From Botrytis cinerea B05.10 (lineage: Eukaryota > Ascomycota > Leotiomycetes > Helotiales > Sclerotiniaceae), in contig NC_037323.1 in NCBI RefSeq assembly GCF_000143535.2, positions 1,302,001 to 1,366,000 of the forward strand: DNA of 64,000 bases, in the 5' to 3' direction. Position 1 is the first letter of the stretch. The number at the start of each line of letters is the position of its first letter. Positions 45,828 through 56,965 of the stretch are shown piece by piece. Made by a program: the position numbers and the translations under genes. A model generated the notes under the pieces. That model was not told the origin of the DNA, ran no database searches, and worked only from the letters and a program-made list of their open reading frames with translations.

Positions 45828-46346
45828 ATGTCCATCTCCGCCTCAGATTCCTATATGCATGCCTCCTCCCACGCTCAAGATGAATTGAACGAGCTCCACG
45901 AGTTAGATTCTCTACCTTCCTCTGTCGACAGTTCAGATTACGCCTCTTCAGACGATGGAGAAGAATCCGATGCACAGAAAGAATGGGAAGCCAGCTTGCA
46001 GCAGTTGGAAATGATGCTCACGATGGTGATTGTGCCGTGGTGTGGGAAATATTTTGGAAGGAAATTTGCTTATTGGAGTATGTCCTCCCATTTCTCGCTA
46101 TTATCTTTGTCTTGTTTGTTTGCAACTTGATAGTTTCTGGTTGGGAGTTATGCGGATGAGTTCATATCACTTCCGTTCTTCGGATATTGTGATCACAGAC
46201 GGGAAAGAACATTGGCTAATCAATCCACGCATTTGCAAATAGGTTGGGCAAAGTACATGACATGGAAGTATCCAGTCACCGTCGAAATAACCAGTAACCC
46301 TACCTTTAAGGGTGCCGGAGCTGTCGAAGCTGCAGCTACATTATGA
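45828..46346 (+). CDS. Mim2-like mitochondrial outer-membrane import protein, 117 aa
   Basis: Two exons, 45828-46077 and 46243-46346, joined by a 165-nt GT-AG intron. Mim2, with Mim1, inserts alpha-helical proteins into the mitochondrial outer membrane. The N-terminal 50 residues are Ser/Asp/Glu-rich and cytosolic in character. The conserved part is EWEASLQQLEMMLTMVIVPW followed by CGKYFGRKFAYWSWAKYMTW and KYPVTVEI, ending GAGAVEAAATL. One transmembrane helix spans about residues 66-84. I recognise the pattern from fungal Mim2 proteins; the family is short and weakly conserved, so confidence is moderate. It is longer than yeast Mim2 (87 aa) because of the acidic N-terminus. Confidence 0.75.
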
Positions 46347-47301
46347 GTAAAGCCAGGGTTTGAGTAATCTGTGAGCTAGCGACCTTGAAGCCTGCGAATG
46401 TGAAGCAAGTCAGTACCAGAGGAGACGTATTTACGAACGCAAGTCGCAGATTCGAGAGAGACATTCGTATAAAGTTATGGACACAAGGCTCATGAGCAAA
46501 TGAATATGTGGGCTAGGGAAATGTCAGGCACCATCCATCGGATGTTTCACACAATAAGAAAGTTCTTGATATATCATAAGTGATATATTCAGTTACAGCG
46601 AGCATGGCATTGGGATTTGGCGTTTATAGATGATGCTTATGGGATATATTGCCGATATGTGATACAGCGGCTGGGCACACTGCATAAAGAGGGTCGCTTG
46701 AGGACAAGCAGGAAGTGTATATGATTTAGTTCACTCGGTACATATGGTAATAAATCTACACATTTTTCAGAAGTGGTATTATTTCCATGATGGTGATGAA
46801 ACGAAGGAGTCGCAGCTTTTGATTTATGGTTCTTCTGAAACTATGCACACCTTGTTTTGATAACCCTTGTTTACCAAAATTTTGACAAAACGTATTGTCA
46901 CTTGTTCAATAATGTGCACATAGTGGCAGAGTGCTGAACGACATGGCAAAGGCACCGAATACATTTATTTATTATTAAGTATGGTATTATTAAGTCCATA
47001 TTCCCGAGCATATAGTACACATCAAAAGACAGCGTCCAAAGATTCTTCTCCCTTCCCTATGTTATAATCGTAAAGATATAAACATCGTTTACATAGCTTT
47101 TGCGCCTGAACGCAATTCAAAATGGGCATTCAGCCCTACCTAATATCCTATTACCCTGGCCGCGAATAGTGAGCTTTCGTCGCCACTTGATCTGATATAT
47201 TTATTAGTAGGGATGCACAGTGACGATAGGTAGGATGGGATAAACTATTCAAAGATTGAAAATGGAGGAGGATACTAACCCATTGTTTGCCAATTCTTTG
47301 C
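46347..47301. other. spacer between Mim2 and the Nce102-like gene
   Basis: The 3' flanks of two converging genes. AT-rich, no gene seen. Confidence 0.6.
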
Positions 47302-47851
47302 TTAGACTTGGGACATGGTGGGAGCGCTTTTGCGAACATTGCTACGGCGAGCCATGCTGGAACCTCCACCGATGAAATCCATAGCGATGGACGCAGCGAA
47401 CAAGGCAAAAGCGAACCAGAAAAATGCAGTGGCAGCCTGGAGCATCCGGCATCTTTCTGCCATTCCCTGTGTCAAGCTGTTGCTGAAAAGATACCTCTAG
47501 ATGTTTATTAGCAACGATGATTGCCAACACGTTTCGAATCATCAAACTTACTCTGTTACTGCAGCTGTGTACACCGAGTCTGGCGGCAAGGACAACACCG
47601 GCGATGAAATTGAAGAGGGTAGCAAGACCATCCATAGCACCCAGAATCATGGGTTGCGCGAGCGACTCTACGAATGCGGCTGCCATTCCATAGAAAACGA
47701 CAATCATTGAGAAAACGGCAACAAACATGGCCCAGTTCACACTTGAGTTGCCGTAAAACTGGTCATCTATGGACGCGGCGACGAGAGCGAGGGCAATGAG
47801 GACGCAGAGGAATTGGAGAACCCTCAAAGCTAGTTGTGGTACTGAAACCAT
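47302..47851 (-). CDS. Nce102/Fhn1-like MARVEL-domain plasma-membrane protein, 164 aa
   Basis: Yeast Nce102 organises plasma-membrane eisosome domains (MCC) and senses sphingolipids. Two exons, 47851-47552 and 47496-47302. Four transmembrane spans are visible: residues about 8-28, 38-62, 70-92 and 120-145. Shared landmarks with Nce102 are RLGVHSCSN after the third span, then YLFSNSLTQGMAERCRMLQA before the fourth, and a C-terminal PTMSQV matching the yeast PTISQV ending. The tail before it is basic (MARRSNVRKSA). The spacing and length are right for the family. Confidence 0.9.
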
Positions 47852-49503
47852 TTTGAAATGATTTTGTGGTGTTTAATGTGACGAAACGGGTATATGTTGA
47901 TAATTCTGTCTGGGAGCTTTTGGTTCGAAGCTGTTTGTCGATATAAAAGAGTAAGATGATGAGCAGGTGAAGTCTCGGGAAGGGAGTTGAATGTATATGA
48001 GAGCTGTGAATAAGCTCTACGCTATCCAGTTTATAATTCGTGTGACGATGATGATCGGTGATGACTCCAAGGATGTCCAATCTCCAATGATGCTTTCTCC
48101 CAGGCCACCTTCCTTGACCAGCGCAAGACCGAGTGAACGCTGGTGGAAAAGCTAAGAGACTATGACGATTGCTGAAGAAAGCTTTACTAGATCGGGCACA
48201 GCGTGGAATATTAATTAACGTAAGGAAAGGGTGGAAAGGGTGCGATCCGGATTATGCGGGAGGGACGGAATGGTGGAGTATTTGTATTTGGTATTGGTAG
48301 ATGCTTGATAGCGATGCTTTGGGTGAGTTTCAATACAACGGGTGATATGGAAAGCATCAAAGAAATCAAGAGACGGATGAAGATGACCCAACAAGGGGTT
48401 TACTGTATGTGGAGGGAGAGAGGGGTGTAGGACATTTCTGTGAGTTTCGATGGAATGATTCTTTCTTTTTTGTTGCAATGGTGGATGGATGGATGGTACG
48501 TGGGAATTCCCCTCATTCGTGTGGCGTCATATTTTGGACCATCTCCCCTCCAGCAAGCTTGTTCTTCAATCTCATTCGTACGGCAACAAATATGGTGACA
48601 CCGACCCGATTCTAACTTTCTCTCTCTCTCCGTTTCCATTCGCCGAAAACATCCCCTCGCCTGTTGTGTCTATACCACATTCCAATTAATGCTCCTCTCT
48701 TCTTTGTCTCCATCAGCCATTTCCATGATTTCATCAATGCAAACGAGCCCAGACCACCCCACCTGCATGTGCGTAAGAATGTCAAATGTTCCGATGGATT
48801 CACGAAAGTGTAAAAACAGGAAAGCGTCCAAGCTTCGTTTTCATCATCAATCGGGTGGAAGATCTGGAGAAAGCGAGGAAGCAATGGGTCTCTCGGCAGT
48901 TATGATACCCTTGACGCTGGTGGCTGATAAGAGATTGACGTTTGGACATCTCGATTATTGGCGCGAGAATAATAATAAGAATGTGAGGATGGGTGTGAAT
49001 GTAATAAATATAACTCAACAGTTTTGATCAATGTTACATTCATTGTGTGCTGTGTCTATGCATCGTCGTTTGAAAGTTTAAATGGCAAAAATTCACTGAT
49101 CTGGTTAATTGGAGGGAGATTTCTCGTGAAAAAGAACTTCGTAAAGCACCTAGTACGGTGAGTGCTAACTGCAAAGTGCAAAGTGCAAAGACGAGAGATA
49201 TTCGGGTCCCTCGGAGGTTTGCATGAAAGCCTGGTCCCCGTTTGTCGTTGGGCTTTTCAAAGCTTATGAGCTTCCTTGCGTGCTGATCATTGTTCGTTGA
49301 TCAGAGCTTCGTTGCCGAGCCACGATGTCAAGTCTCGAGCATTCTAGACGAAGGCAATCTGGCATTTGGTACGTGGTGAGGGCAAGATTTTGTTTCATCA
49401 TGCTGGTATTACACACAGCTTTCTTTGCGAGTAACTTCGTGCCCCTAGCTCAAGCCCCTGAATAACCCACGAAGGACTCGAGTAGCTTTTGTCGTATTAC
49501 ATA
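47852..49503. other. Nce102 promoter and 3' flank of COQ2
   Basis: Contains (GGAT)-like units at 48480-48495, a (TC)n run at 48621-48632 and GCAAAGT repeats at about 49170-49188. No gene is supported; the frames here are short and overlap on both strands. Confidence 0.6.
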
Positions 49504-50805
49504 CTAAAACAGGTATTCATAAAGTACAGTAAAGGATGACTTTCTTCGCTCATTTTCAACCTCGGATACCTCATTGTCAGCCCTCTGTACGTATCGAATG
49601 AGGTAATCTCCTCCAATCCCGGCGGAAATCGTACCGCCAGTTATCAAACATCCGTTAACAAACCACCACCAACAATTTTTCACACTTTTTAAGTTAACCT
49701 TTTTGATCATGACAGCCAAAGTAACAGCAGCACCTCCACATCCACCGACAAAAAAGACTGGCCCTGCACCAACAGCGACGCCGGCAGCTGTCAATAATCC
49801 AACCTGAGTTATGGCGAGTCCGGTCAAGATCTGTTTCGTTTGAGCATCATGTCGCAAGGCTATACTTTTGATTCCTGCTTTAGCATCATCTTTTATATCC
49901 ATATGCGCATATATCATATCGTACAAAACCGTCCATGCCACATTCGACGCATACAAGAATCCAGTTGCAGTCATAGCGGCACTATTGGACAGCAAATCAA
50001 TTCCGAGAGCAGGAAATCCCATGATTGCGCCCCAGGAGAATGTCAAGCCCAAGACAAACTGCGGATAATGAGTAACACGCTTAGCTAGTGGATACGAAGC
50101 CACGAAAAGCAAACTTGGGGTAGCATAGAAGAAGCATTGGTATGGGAATTGAAGAAGTACCGCAAGGCCAGCAAATAACTGACCTCCGGTGAACACTAAA
50201 GCTTTGAATGGAGAGACAGCTCCTCGTGCGATAGGGCGTAGTCGAGTCCGAGTAACATTAGGGTCAAGATTTCGATCCCAAAGATCATTGATAGTACATC
50301 CCGCGCCACGCATAATCAAGGCGCCGCTGAAGAATAAAAGAGAGGTTCCAACGACGGTTAGTGGCGAGACCATGGGGGCAGTTAACGGAGCCGCCAATAA
50401 AGTTGAAAATAGACATGGAAAAAATAGATAATAAGTTCCTGCTGGCTTATCTAGTCTGATGAGCTCAGCATATGGTACCCAAGAGGATGGAAGTTTTGAT
50501 AAGAGGCCGGTGGTTGGCGGTACATAAGGTGTGATAATTGGTGATGGTGTAGCGTTATCTATGTTCGGAATTTTTGTATTGTTCAAAGCCGTCGGAATAG
50601 CATGTGCTCTAATACTATGATATCTTTCATGTCGAGCTTCGAAATTCTTTCTTGCTTCTTTCCTGCTAAAGTATGAAGAAGTGGAAGTGGTGATCTTGGA
50701 ATAGCCAGTTGGGATTTTGAGCGAGGGCCTCTGACTCCAGGAAATGTTTTGAAAGAATGCATTCTGGCAGCCTCCCGGCAAGCTGAATACGCCATTTCTA
50801 GACAT
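49504..50805 (-). CDS. coq2: 4-hydroxybenzoate polyprenyltransferase, mitochondrial
   Basis: Attaches the polyprenyl tail to 4-hydroxybenzoate in ubiquinone synthesis, in the inner mitochondrial membrane. A single exon of 433 codons. The first 60 residues are rich in Ser, Arg and Lys and poor in acids, as in a mitochondrial presequence. The UbiA features follow: LIRLDKPAGTYYLFFPCLFS, the first Asp-rich motif GCTINDLWDRNLD with TRTRLRPIARG after it, and the second, YDMIYAHMDIKDDAKAGIKS. Eight or nine hydrophobic spans can be counted. Length is in the normal range for fungal Coq2 proteins. The N-terminal extension and C-terminal tail are less conserved. Confidence 0.95.
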   Translation of the reverse strand: MSRNGVFSLPGGCQNAFFQNISWSQRPSLKIPTGYSKITTSTSSYFSRKEARKNFEARHERYHSIRAHAIPTALNNTKIPNIDNATPSPIITPYVPPTTGLLSKLPSSWVPYAELIRLDKPAGTYYLFFPCLFSTLLAAPLTAPMVSPLTVVGTSLLFFSGALIMRGAGCTINDLWDRNLDPNVTRTRLRPIARGAVSPFKALVFTGGQLFAGLAVLLQFPYQCFFYATPSLLFVASYPLAKRVTHYPQFVLGLTFSWGAIMGFPALGIDLLSNSAAMTATGFLYASNVAWTVLYDMIYAHMDIKDDAKAGIKSIALRHDAQTKQILTGLAITQVGLLTAAGVAVGAGPVFFVGGCGGAAVTLAVMIKKVNLKSVKNCWWWFVNGCLITGGTISAGIGGDYLIRYVQRADNEVSEVENERRKSSFTVLYEYLF

Positions 50806-51813
50806 CGTTGACTGAGATGGATAGTAACCGCTGCTATGCGTTAGTTTGATACGGACCTGCTGCTTCTCCTGTAGCTTCCAGGGAGAAAACGTTTTTGGAA
50901 CTACACTCGAATGTGCCCATTTTCAGCATGGGGACACACCCATTGAAACTCAGGGCGAAGAATTTTTCGGTCAGGTTCGCCCAGCCAATGGCAAACTCCA
51001 TGCTATCTTCATCGGGCACTCTTCCAGATGAAAAGGGTGCGTTATTTCTGGTACGCAGTATGTACCAAGAGCTTTATGTATATCACTTGATACCCTGAAT
51101 TTCAATGGAAACTACAATGGTGCTTCTCACTGCTATAATAAAAGCATCGCTTGAGGATAGCTGGCGAAGAAAAGGCAACCTGTTTACAGTTGGATGAATA
51201 AACTTACTTCGACACAATCAATATCAATTCCCAATGTATTATATGCAATACATCCACTTTTTCTATTTTTCCTTTTCCAGAAAATTCTGACTAACAATGA
51301 AGGATAAATAAATTACTGTGCTGTAGCCGGAATTGGTGGAATTGGTCCACTAGCGCGTTATCGCGAGGAAATTCAAAGCAACCTCGCGTCTCCCTGCACA
51401 TGGAGCTCTGCGTATATTCCGTATCGCGACAACCACATACCTACTTGGTACAACGAATAGCTACGATTTTTAATTCACCTCGCAACCACCTTCACCCACC
51501 TTACAATACAGCTTCAACCCAATCTCCCAAGGGTTTCCGGTTATTACTTTTTAATTCGCACGCAAGACCCTCTTTCGACTTTCACACATTCCAGCTGCTT
51601 CCGCCCATTATCAAGCTTGCGATATTGATTTGTCGATGCGAGCGCGACCGACCTTAGCTTTGGCATCCACCACCACTGACCTTCATATTTTCCGAGCATG
51701 TTCTACACTCCACATACCGAGCACTGAAGACTATGTGATACCAGCTGGTTTATTGTAAGATCTATTTCGCAGTGTCCAAGACGTTCGACTGGGGCTCAAT
51801 CTAGCTTATCGCA
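50806..51813. promoter_or_regulatory. divergent promoter region of COQ2 and the JmjC gene
   Basis: About 1 kb, pyrimidine-rich on the right side (51470-51620). No gene seen; the overlapping short frames at 50834-51098 are not convincing. Confidence 0.5.
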
Positions 51814-54800
51814 ATGCCTTCTCAACAGCACCCCAGAGCGCAATTTGTACCTCTTTCACCTAATATTGATCTCGATGCTCTAGTCGAGGATAATGCGAGC
51901 TTCGACCACGTCCGCAGACTTCCTCAGTCTGACTTGGAAGCACACACTGTACAAAGTTTGGAACAATTAGTATATTCGTATGTTGTTCAAGAAGGTCGGC
52001 CACTGATTCTTGAAGGATGGGGCTCATATATGCCGCCTTGGTTATACTCCTCGAAATGGTTAGAGGAAAATTTGGGCAGAGAGGGTAGGTGGATCGATTT
52101 TCTTTCCAGTAAAACATTTCCTAAGCTTAACTTTGTTTTCAGTACAAAAAGTTCGAGATATTACCAGCGGCATTGATGTTCAAATGACTATGGGACATTA
52201 CCTACGCTCAATGGGCCAACTAACGAATCAATTTACCCCTCAAACCTACCGGGACCCAAAAAGACAGCGATTATACCTAAAAGATATTGATTGCCCTACT
52301 GAATGGGAAGAAAATTTAAAAGATGTTTTGCCGGAAGCTTTTTTTTACCTAAACGATTGTATCGAGTCGCGAACTGGTGGTGACGGGGCAATCCGCGAAC
52401 CTAATGAATTTGGCCAGATGCGATTTGGAAAAGGAGTTGCGCCTGCAGGTGACCTAATGAGCAGTCTCCCGGCAGATATGCGAGCTTTGAATATGATGTG
52501 CTATATTGGCCACGAAGGTACTTACACTCCAGCCCACAGAGAAATGTGCGCAAGTTTGGGACACAATCTTATGGTTGAAACTTCGGGTAAAAGTGATGGG
52601 GAAATCCCTGGCAGCTCGATTTGGTTCATGACGGAATCTAAAGAAAGAGAGGTGGTATCGGAATGGTTTGTTTCCAAACTTGGCCACGATATAGAAGTGG
52701 AAAAGCATTTTGCACAACTGAACGCCTGGAGAAAAGCCCCATTCAATGTCTGGGTCACGGAGCAAAAGGCTGGCGACCTAATTTTGATTCCACCCCTTGC
52801 TCCTCACCAGGTTTGGAATCGTGGAACACGAACGATGAAAGCTGCATGGAATCGAACCACCGTGGATACGCTGGAGCTTGCCATCCATGAAGCTCTTCCT
52901 CGTGCTCGCCTCGTTTGTCGCGATGAACAATACAAGAATAAGGCTATCATTTATTACACCCTAGACAAGTACTATCACTTGCTCTCACGAGATACGGTTG
53001 AGCCAAAGATGTGGATGAGACCTGGAAGTCGAATTCGACAGGTCATGGAAGATTTCAGACGCTTGTTTAAATTATACACAAAAATACTGGTCAGTGAGCT
53101 GTTTTCTCGCGTGCGTCCTGAGAAGAACGTAGAATTTATTCAGTACGATTCAAACGTCACTTGTTCATATTGTCGATGCAATATCTTCAATCGTTTCTTG
53201 ACATGCAAATCATGTATCCTCACAGCTCCTACAGGAGAGGAAGATACCTATGATATTTGTATGGAGTGTTACGCCATGGGTCGTTCTTGTGCTTGCATCT
53301 CTTGTTTGGAGTGGGTCGAGCAATGGAAGGAGGATGAACTTAGAGAGAACTATGAGCTATGGCGCGCCATGGTCATAAATTTTGAGCCCCTTCACGAAGA
53401 TTCGCCCAAGATTTTGGAGGATGAAAGGGACAGAATTGGCAAGAAAACTGTTGCTCAAATATGTCAAGAACAACTTGCCATCCGGCCATGGAAAGACATT
53501 ACTAAACCAGACGTGATAGAGCCGTTAGATGGCGAGTCGGATGTTGAGCCAGAAGCTGATGATGAAGGGCGTCTAAAGAAACCATATAGAAAGCCTTCTA
53601 GAAGAGGTAGGATCCAGGCCACCAAAAACAAGACAAGTCCTTGTCATATCTGCTGTAATCATCATTGGAATTGGCAATCCGCGCACTGTAATACTTGCTC
53701 TTCATCCTATTGCTATGGAACCTTGTGGCGAGCCTTTGATATGATGCCTCAAACGGTAATGGAGATGGAAAACTGGGAGTGTCCAAAATGCTTGAAGATG
53801 TGCTCATGCGCAAGATGTCGAAGAGATGCAAAACAAACACCGTATACTCCCAAGGGGACACTTCTTGGGCATGATACCAAAAAGGTGGCTGACTATAGGA
53901 GTGTTGAGAGTTTAGTTGACTTTTCCAAAACAAATCTTACCTGGTTGAGACACGAAGATGAAAATCTGCCAAATTCAGAAGAAACAGGAAGAATGAAGAG
54001 GTTGCGAGAGAAAGCTGAAAAGGATAAAGCACAGGAGCATTTTATTGATAATAGTTACTTGGGATATGAGGAAGAAGCTTTCTACCGAGCGGACGATCCG
54101 GAGGATAACCATTTCAACGATATGGCAGACATCGACCCTTCATTACGTGACAGCCCAAATCAATCAGCCCAACATCAAATTAACGGGTTCCATTTACCTT
54201 GGGACCAGACCCAGGAGCCCCGTGAATACAATATTGACGAGCAATTTCATCAGCAATTAGGAGTTCTTGATGCACACCATGATCTAGATGATAGTTATCG
54301 TGCTGATGTGCACGGTCCTAGTAGAGCAGCACAGTATCCATCAAGACTCTTGGCACCATCAGTGGCACCAGTGGCACCAGTGGCACCCATGATTTCTAGG
54401 GAGGTTCCGCTACCTAATCCTCAAACACCTAAACCTGCCAACATGATGGGTGGTGATTACTACCCGACAGAGATTGGCATGGACGGCATTCTCTACGATT
54501 CTCCGAAATCTGACTCAGAGCCAATTGATGTGCCAACTGTAAACCCTGCAGAATTGTTAGCTTCACTTGATCAGTTCCGCAGTGTTACAAAAAAAAGAAA
54601 ACGTCTCAATTCTGAAGGCATTCCTGAGGATGCTGAGGAGGATGTAGAGTTCCTCGCTTCCAAACGTCAAAGAAAGGTCAACCCCAAGGAACCGGTCGAG
54701 AAAGAAAAGGAGCCAGATAGTACCTCTAGACCCAATCATCGTCCTACGCGTGTTAACAAACGACAAGATTATACTGAGTCATCATTGGCAGATGTAGAGA

Positions 54801-56452
54801 ATTTATTAAGTTTGGAAGAAGACGACGATCCTCAGCCTACTTCAGGGCAGAGTTTAGTTCGCAGCGCTGGTAAGATAACAGATGATGTCGATCTCGCTGC
54901 AAAAGCCTTGAATTGTTTTGCCAAAGGACAAAAAATCCAGAGAGCCGGCTCCACACCTGTCACCAACGGCAAGAGAAAGCGTGGTCGGCCAAGCCTCGCA
55001 TCCAAAATGGCGGCTTCTCTCAGTGCGGGGTCTTCCTCTGGGCCATTGAAGTCACCGGCATCTATCAAACATCCTCGAAAATCTATATGGCTTTCAAGGC
55101 ATGATGGCGTGAATGACCAGGAGGATAATAGCTCTGAAGTGTCAACCACGAGGACCAGAAACTTGCGCAACAGTGTGCCATTAGAAAGAAATTCTAGAGC
55201 TACTCGACGAACTCTTGTTAATGCGCCCGGTGACGAAGGCGAGGCCGAAGCAGACGGTGATGATCCATTTGAAGACCAGCCTAGGAAGACGCGAAGCACT
55301 CGCCAAAACAAAGTGTCGAGAGAGCCGAAGTCGCGCATTAATATTTCAGATGAGTCTGGACGATCTGGCAACGACTATGGCCGGGAAATCAGTGATAGTA
55401 GTCTTTTCGGAAACGATGCAGAACTTGTCGCTAGTCCAGTTAGTCCTGACATTTCTGAAGATGAAGGCCAAACAAATGATAAAATAGCCGAAAATCCTGG
55501 CAATGATGCTACATCAGCAGAAAATAACAAAGCAAGATCATCGGGGCAGTCTATTCATACCTCTATTGAGGAGCCAGTAGTTGTCAAGAAAAGAAGGGGT
55601 CGACCCCCGAAGAAGACGCAAAATACACGCCCTGTCCAAGCAATGCCCGAATTGCGATCACCATCTTCGTCTAAATCGCCTCCACCGCCCGGTGGCTCTA
55701 ATTCTATAGTCGGTAAACCTAGCCAGTTCCTTTCTCTTCGTGAGAAGCTTGCTCTCAAAGGAAAGAAACTGAAGATCGTCTCGCAACAATCCAAGCAAAA
55801 GAAGATCGATGAGCAGCAGCAAAGGCAATCAGCCACACCAAGCGTCAAGGATGCGTCAGTTAATCCAGCACCAAAGTCACCGTTACTTACACCCGTTAAT
55901 GGTACATATCCTAGCAATTCAGTTCCTCTACCAAAGACAATCTCTGGAAAATCTTCAGCTGTAGCTTCACGTCAACAATCTATAAGCCATAATGAGATGC
56001 CCGGTACGGTGATTAACTCAGCAACAGAGGCCCAGAACAGCTCATTGAAAGACGCCATCTCAAGTGCTTTTAATGACCACGATTCGTCATCAAGCAATAA
56101 CAATATTTCAGCACAGCCCGTCAATAACGGGCCAACAGTCGTGCGTCTTGATAACGATAACGATAACACGCCAGCGAAGAAAGGACCCACAGTCGTCCGA
56201 CTCATGGAATCGGAATCAGAGTCAGAATCCGAACATGATGATGACTTGGGAACGAAAGACTCAGGTCCGCACAAATCGGCTAGAAAGGAGAGTTTTAGCG
56301 AAGAATCAGATGAGGAAGGTTGGTCAAGTTCAGATGATGACATTCCTGCTGTCAAATCTATTAAGCATGTCCGTATATCACCGGAGGCTACTTCATCTTT
56401 AGAGTCCCCGGTCGCGGCAAGAGGAAGAGGTAGACCCCCCATTCCTAAATGA
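51814..56452 (+). CDS. JmjC-domain, 4CXXC_R1 zinc-finger and AT-hook chromatin protein, 1,526 aa
   Basis: Probable nuclear chromatin regulator. Two exons, 51814-52084 and 52143-56452, with a 58-nt GT-AG intron. The JmjC part covers residues about 60-330: the first iron ligands are in THIS order, His222 and Glu224 (TPAHREMC), then the distal His312 (PPLAPHQVWNRG), so an active 2-oxoglutarate dioxygenase is possible. A first Cys-rich finger starts at 431 (CSYCRCNIF ... CMECYAMGRSCACISC), and a second, zf-4CXXC_R1 type, at 591 (CHICCNHHWNW ... CPKCLKMCSCARC). The C-terminal 800 residues are disordered, acidic and Ser-rich, with three AT-hook-like motifs: KRGRPS, RRGRPPKK and RGRGRPPIP at the very end. 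Its substrate is not known. Domain names are from motif memory; the closest named relatives are not claimed. Confidence 0.85.
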
Positions 56453-56965
56453 ATCTTTTGATCACGTAGAAGAGTCGATGGGAGTGAAGCGCGCATATTT
56501 TTGCTAGTGTAGGCGTTACATGTGAACTTTAATTGCTTGCCTACTTGTCTGCTTGCTTTGTTGCGTGCAAGGGAGAGCGAATATACCCATGTTTCTATAC
56601 ATACTGCGTGGATGGATTTTCTGCAGCGGAAAGGTTTCCCAAAACTAAATTGCTCTTGGTGAGAGGAGCGGATAGCTAGATCGCTTATATAGGGGGTGGG
56701 TCTCAGAAAATCCAATAAATAAATTTGAGGTATGAAACTAGTGAGTCAAAATTTGCTTAGTAAGTAGATTTTACAATCACAAGTCACAAATACCAATCTC
56801 TACTCTCTGATTCGTGCAACCATAATTATATGCAATATTCTAGTTCGGATACTTGAGTATGTCTATTTTCAAGGGTCTTGTGTACTCTACGCCTGCAAGA
56901 AATATCTACATCAACCCATCAAAAGTCACAAACGCCCAAACCCATTTAGTCTCGTCTAATCTCAT
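56453..56965. other. spacer between converging genes
   Basis: 3' flanks of the JmjC gene and the inositol-type transporter. No other feature seen. Confidence 0.6.

Noticed and set aside
54832..55371. Minus-strand frame of 179 codons inside the JmjC gene
   Set aside because: Lies wholly within a strongly supported coding exon and has the Ser/Leu bias typical of an antisense shadow.
55972..56715. Minus-strand frame of 247 codons at the end of the JmjC gene
   Set aside because: It overlaps the conserved AT-hook tail on the other strand and shows no family pattern.
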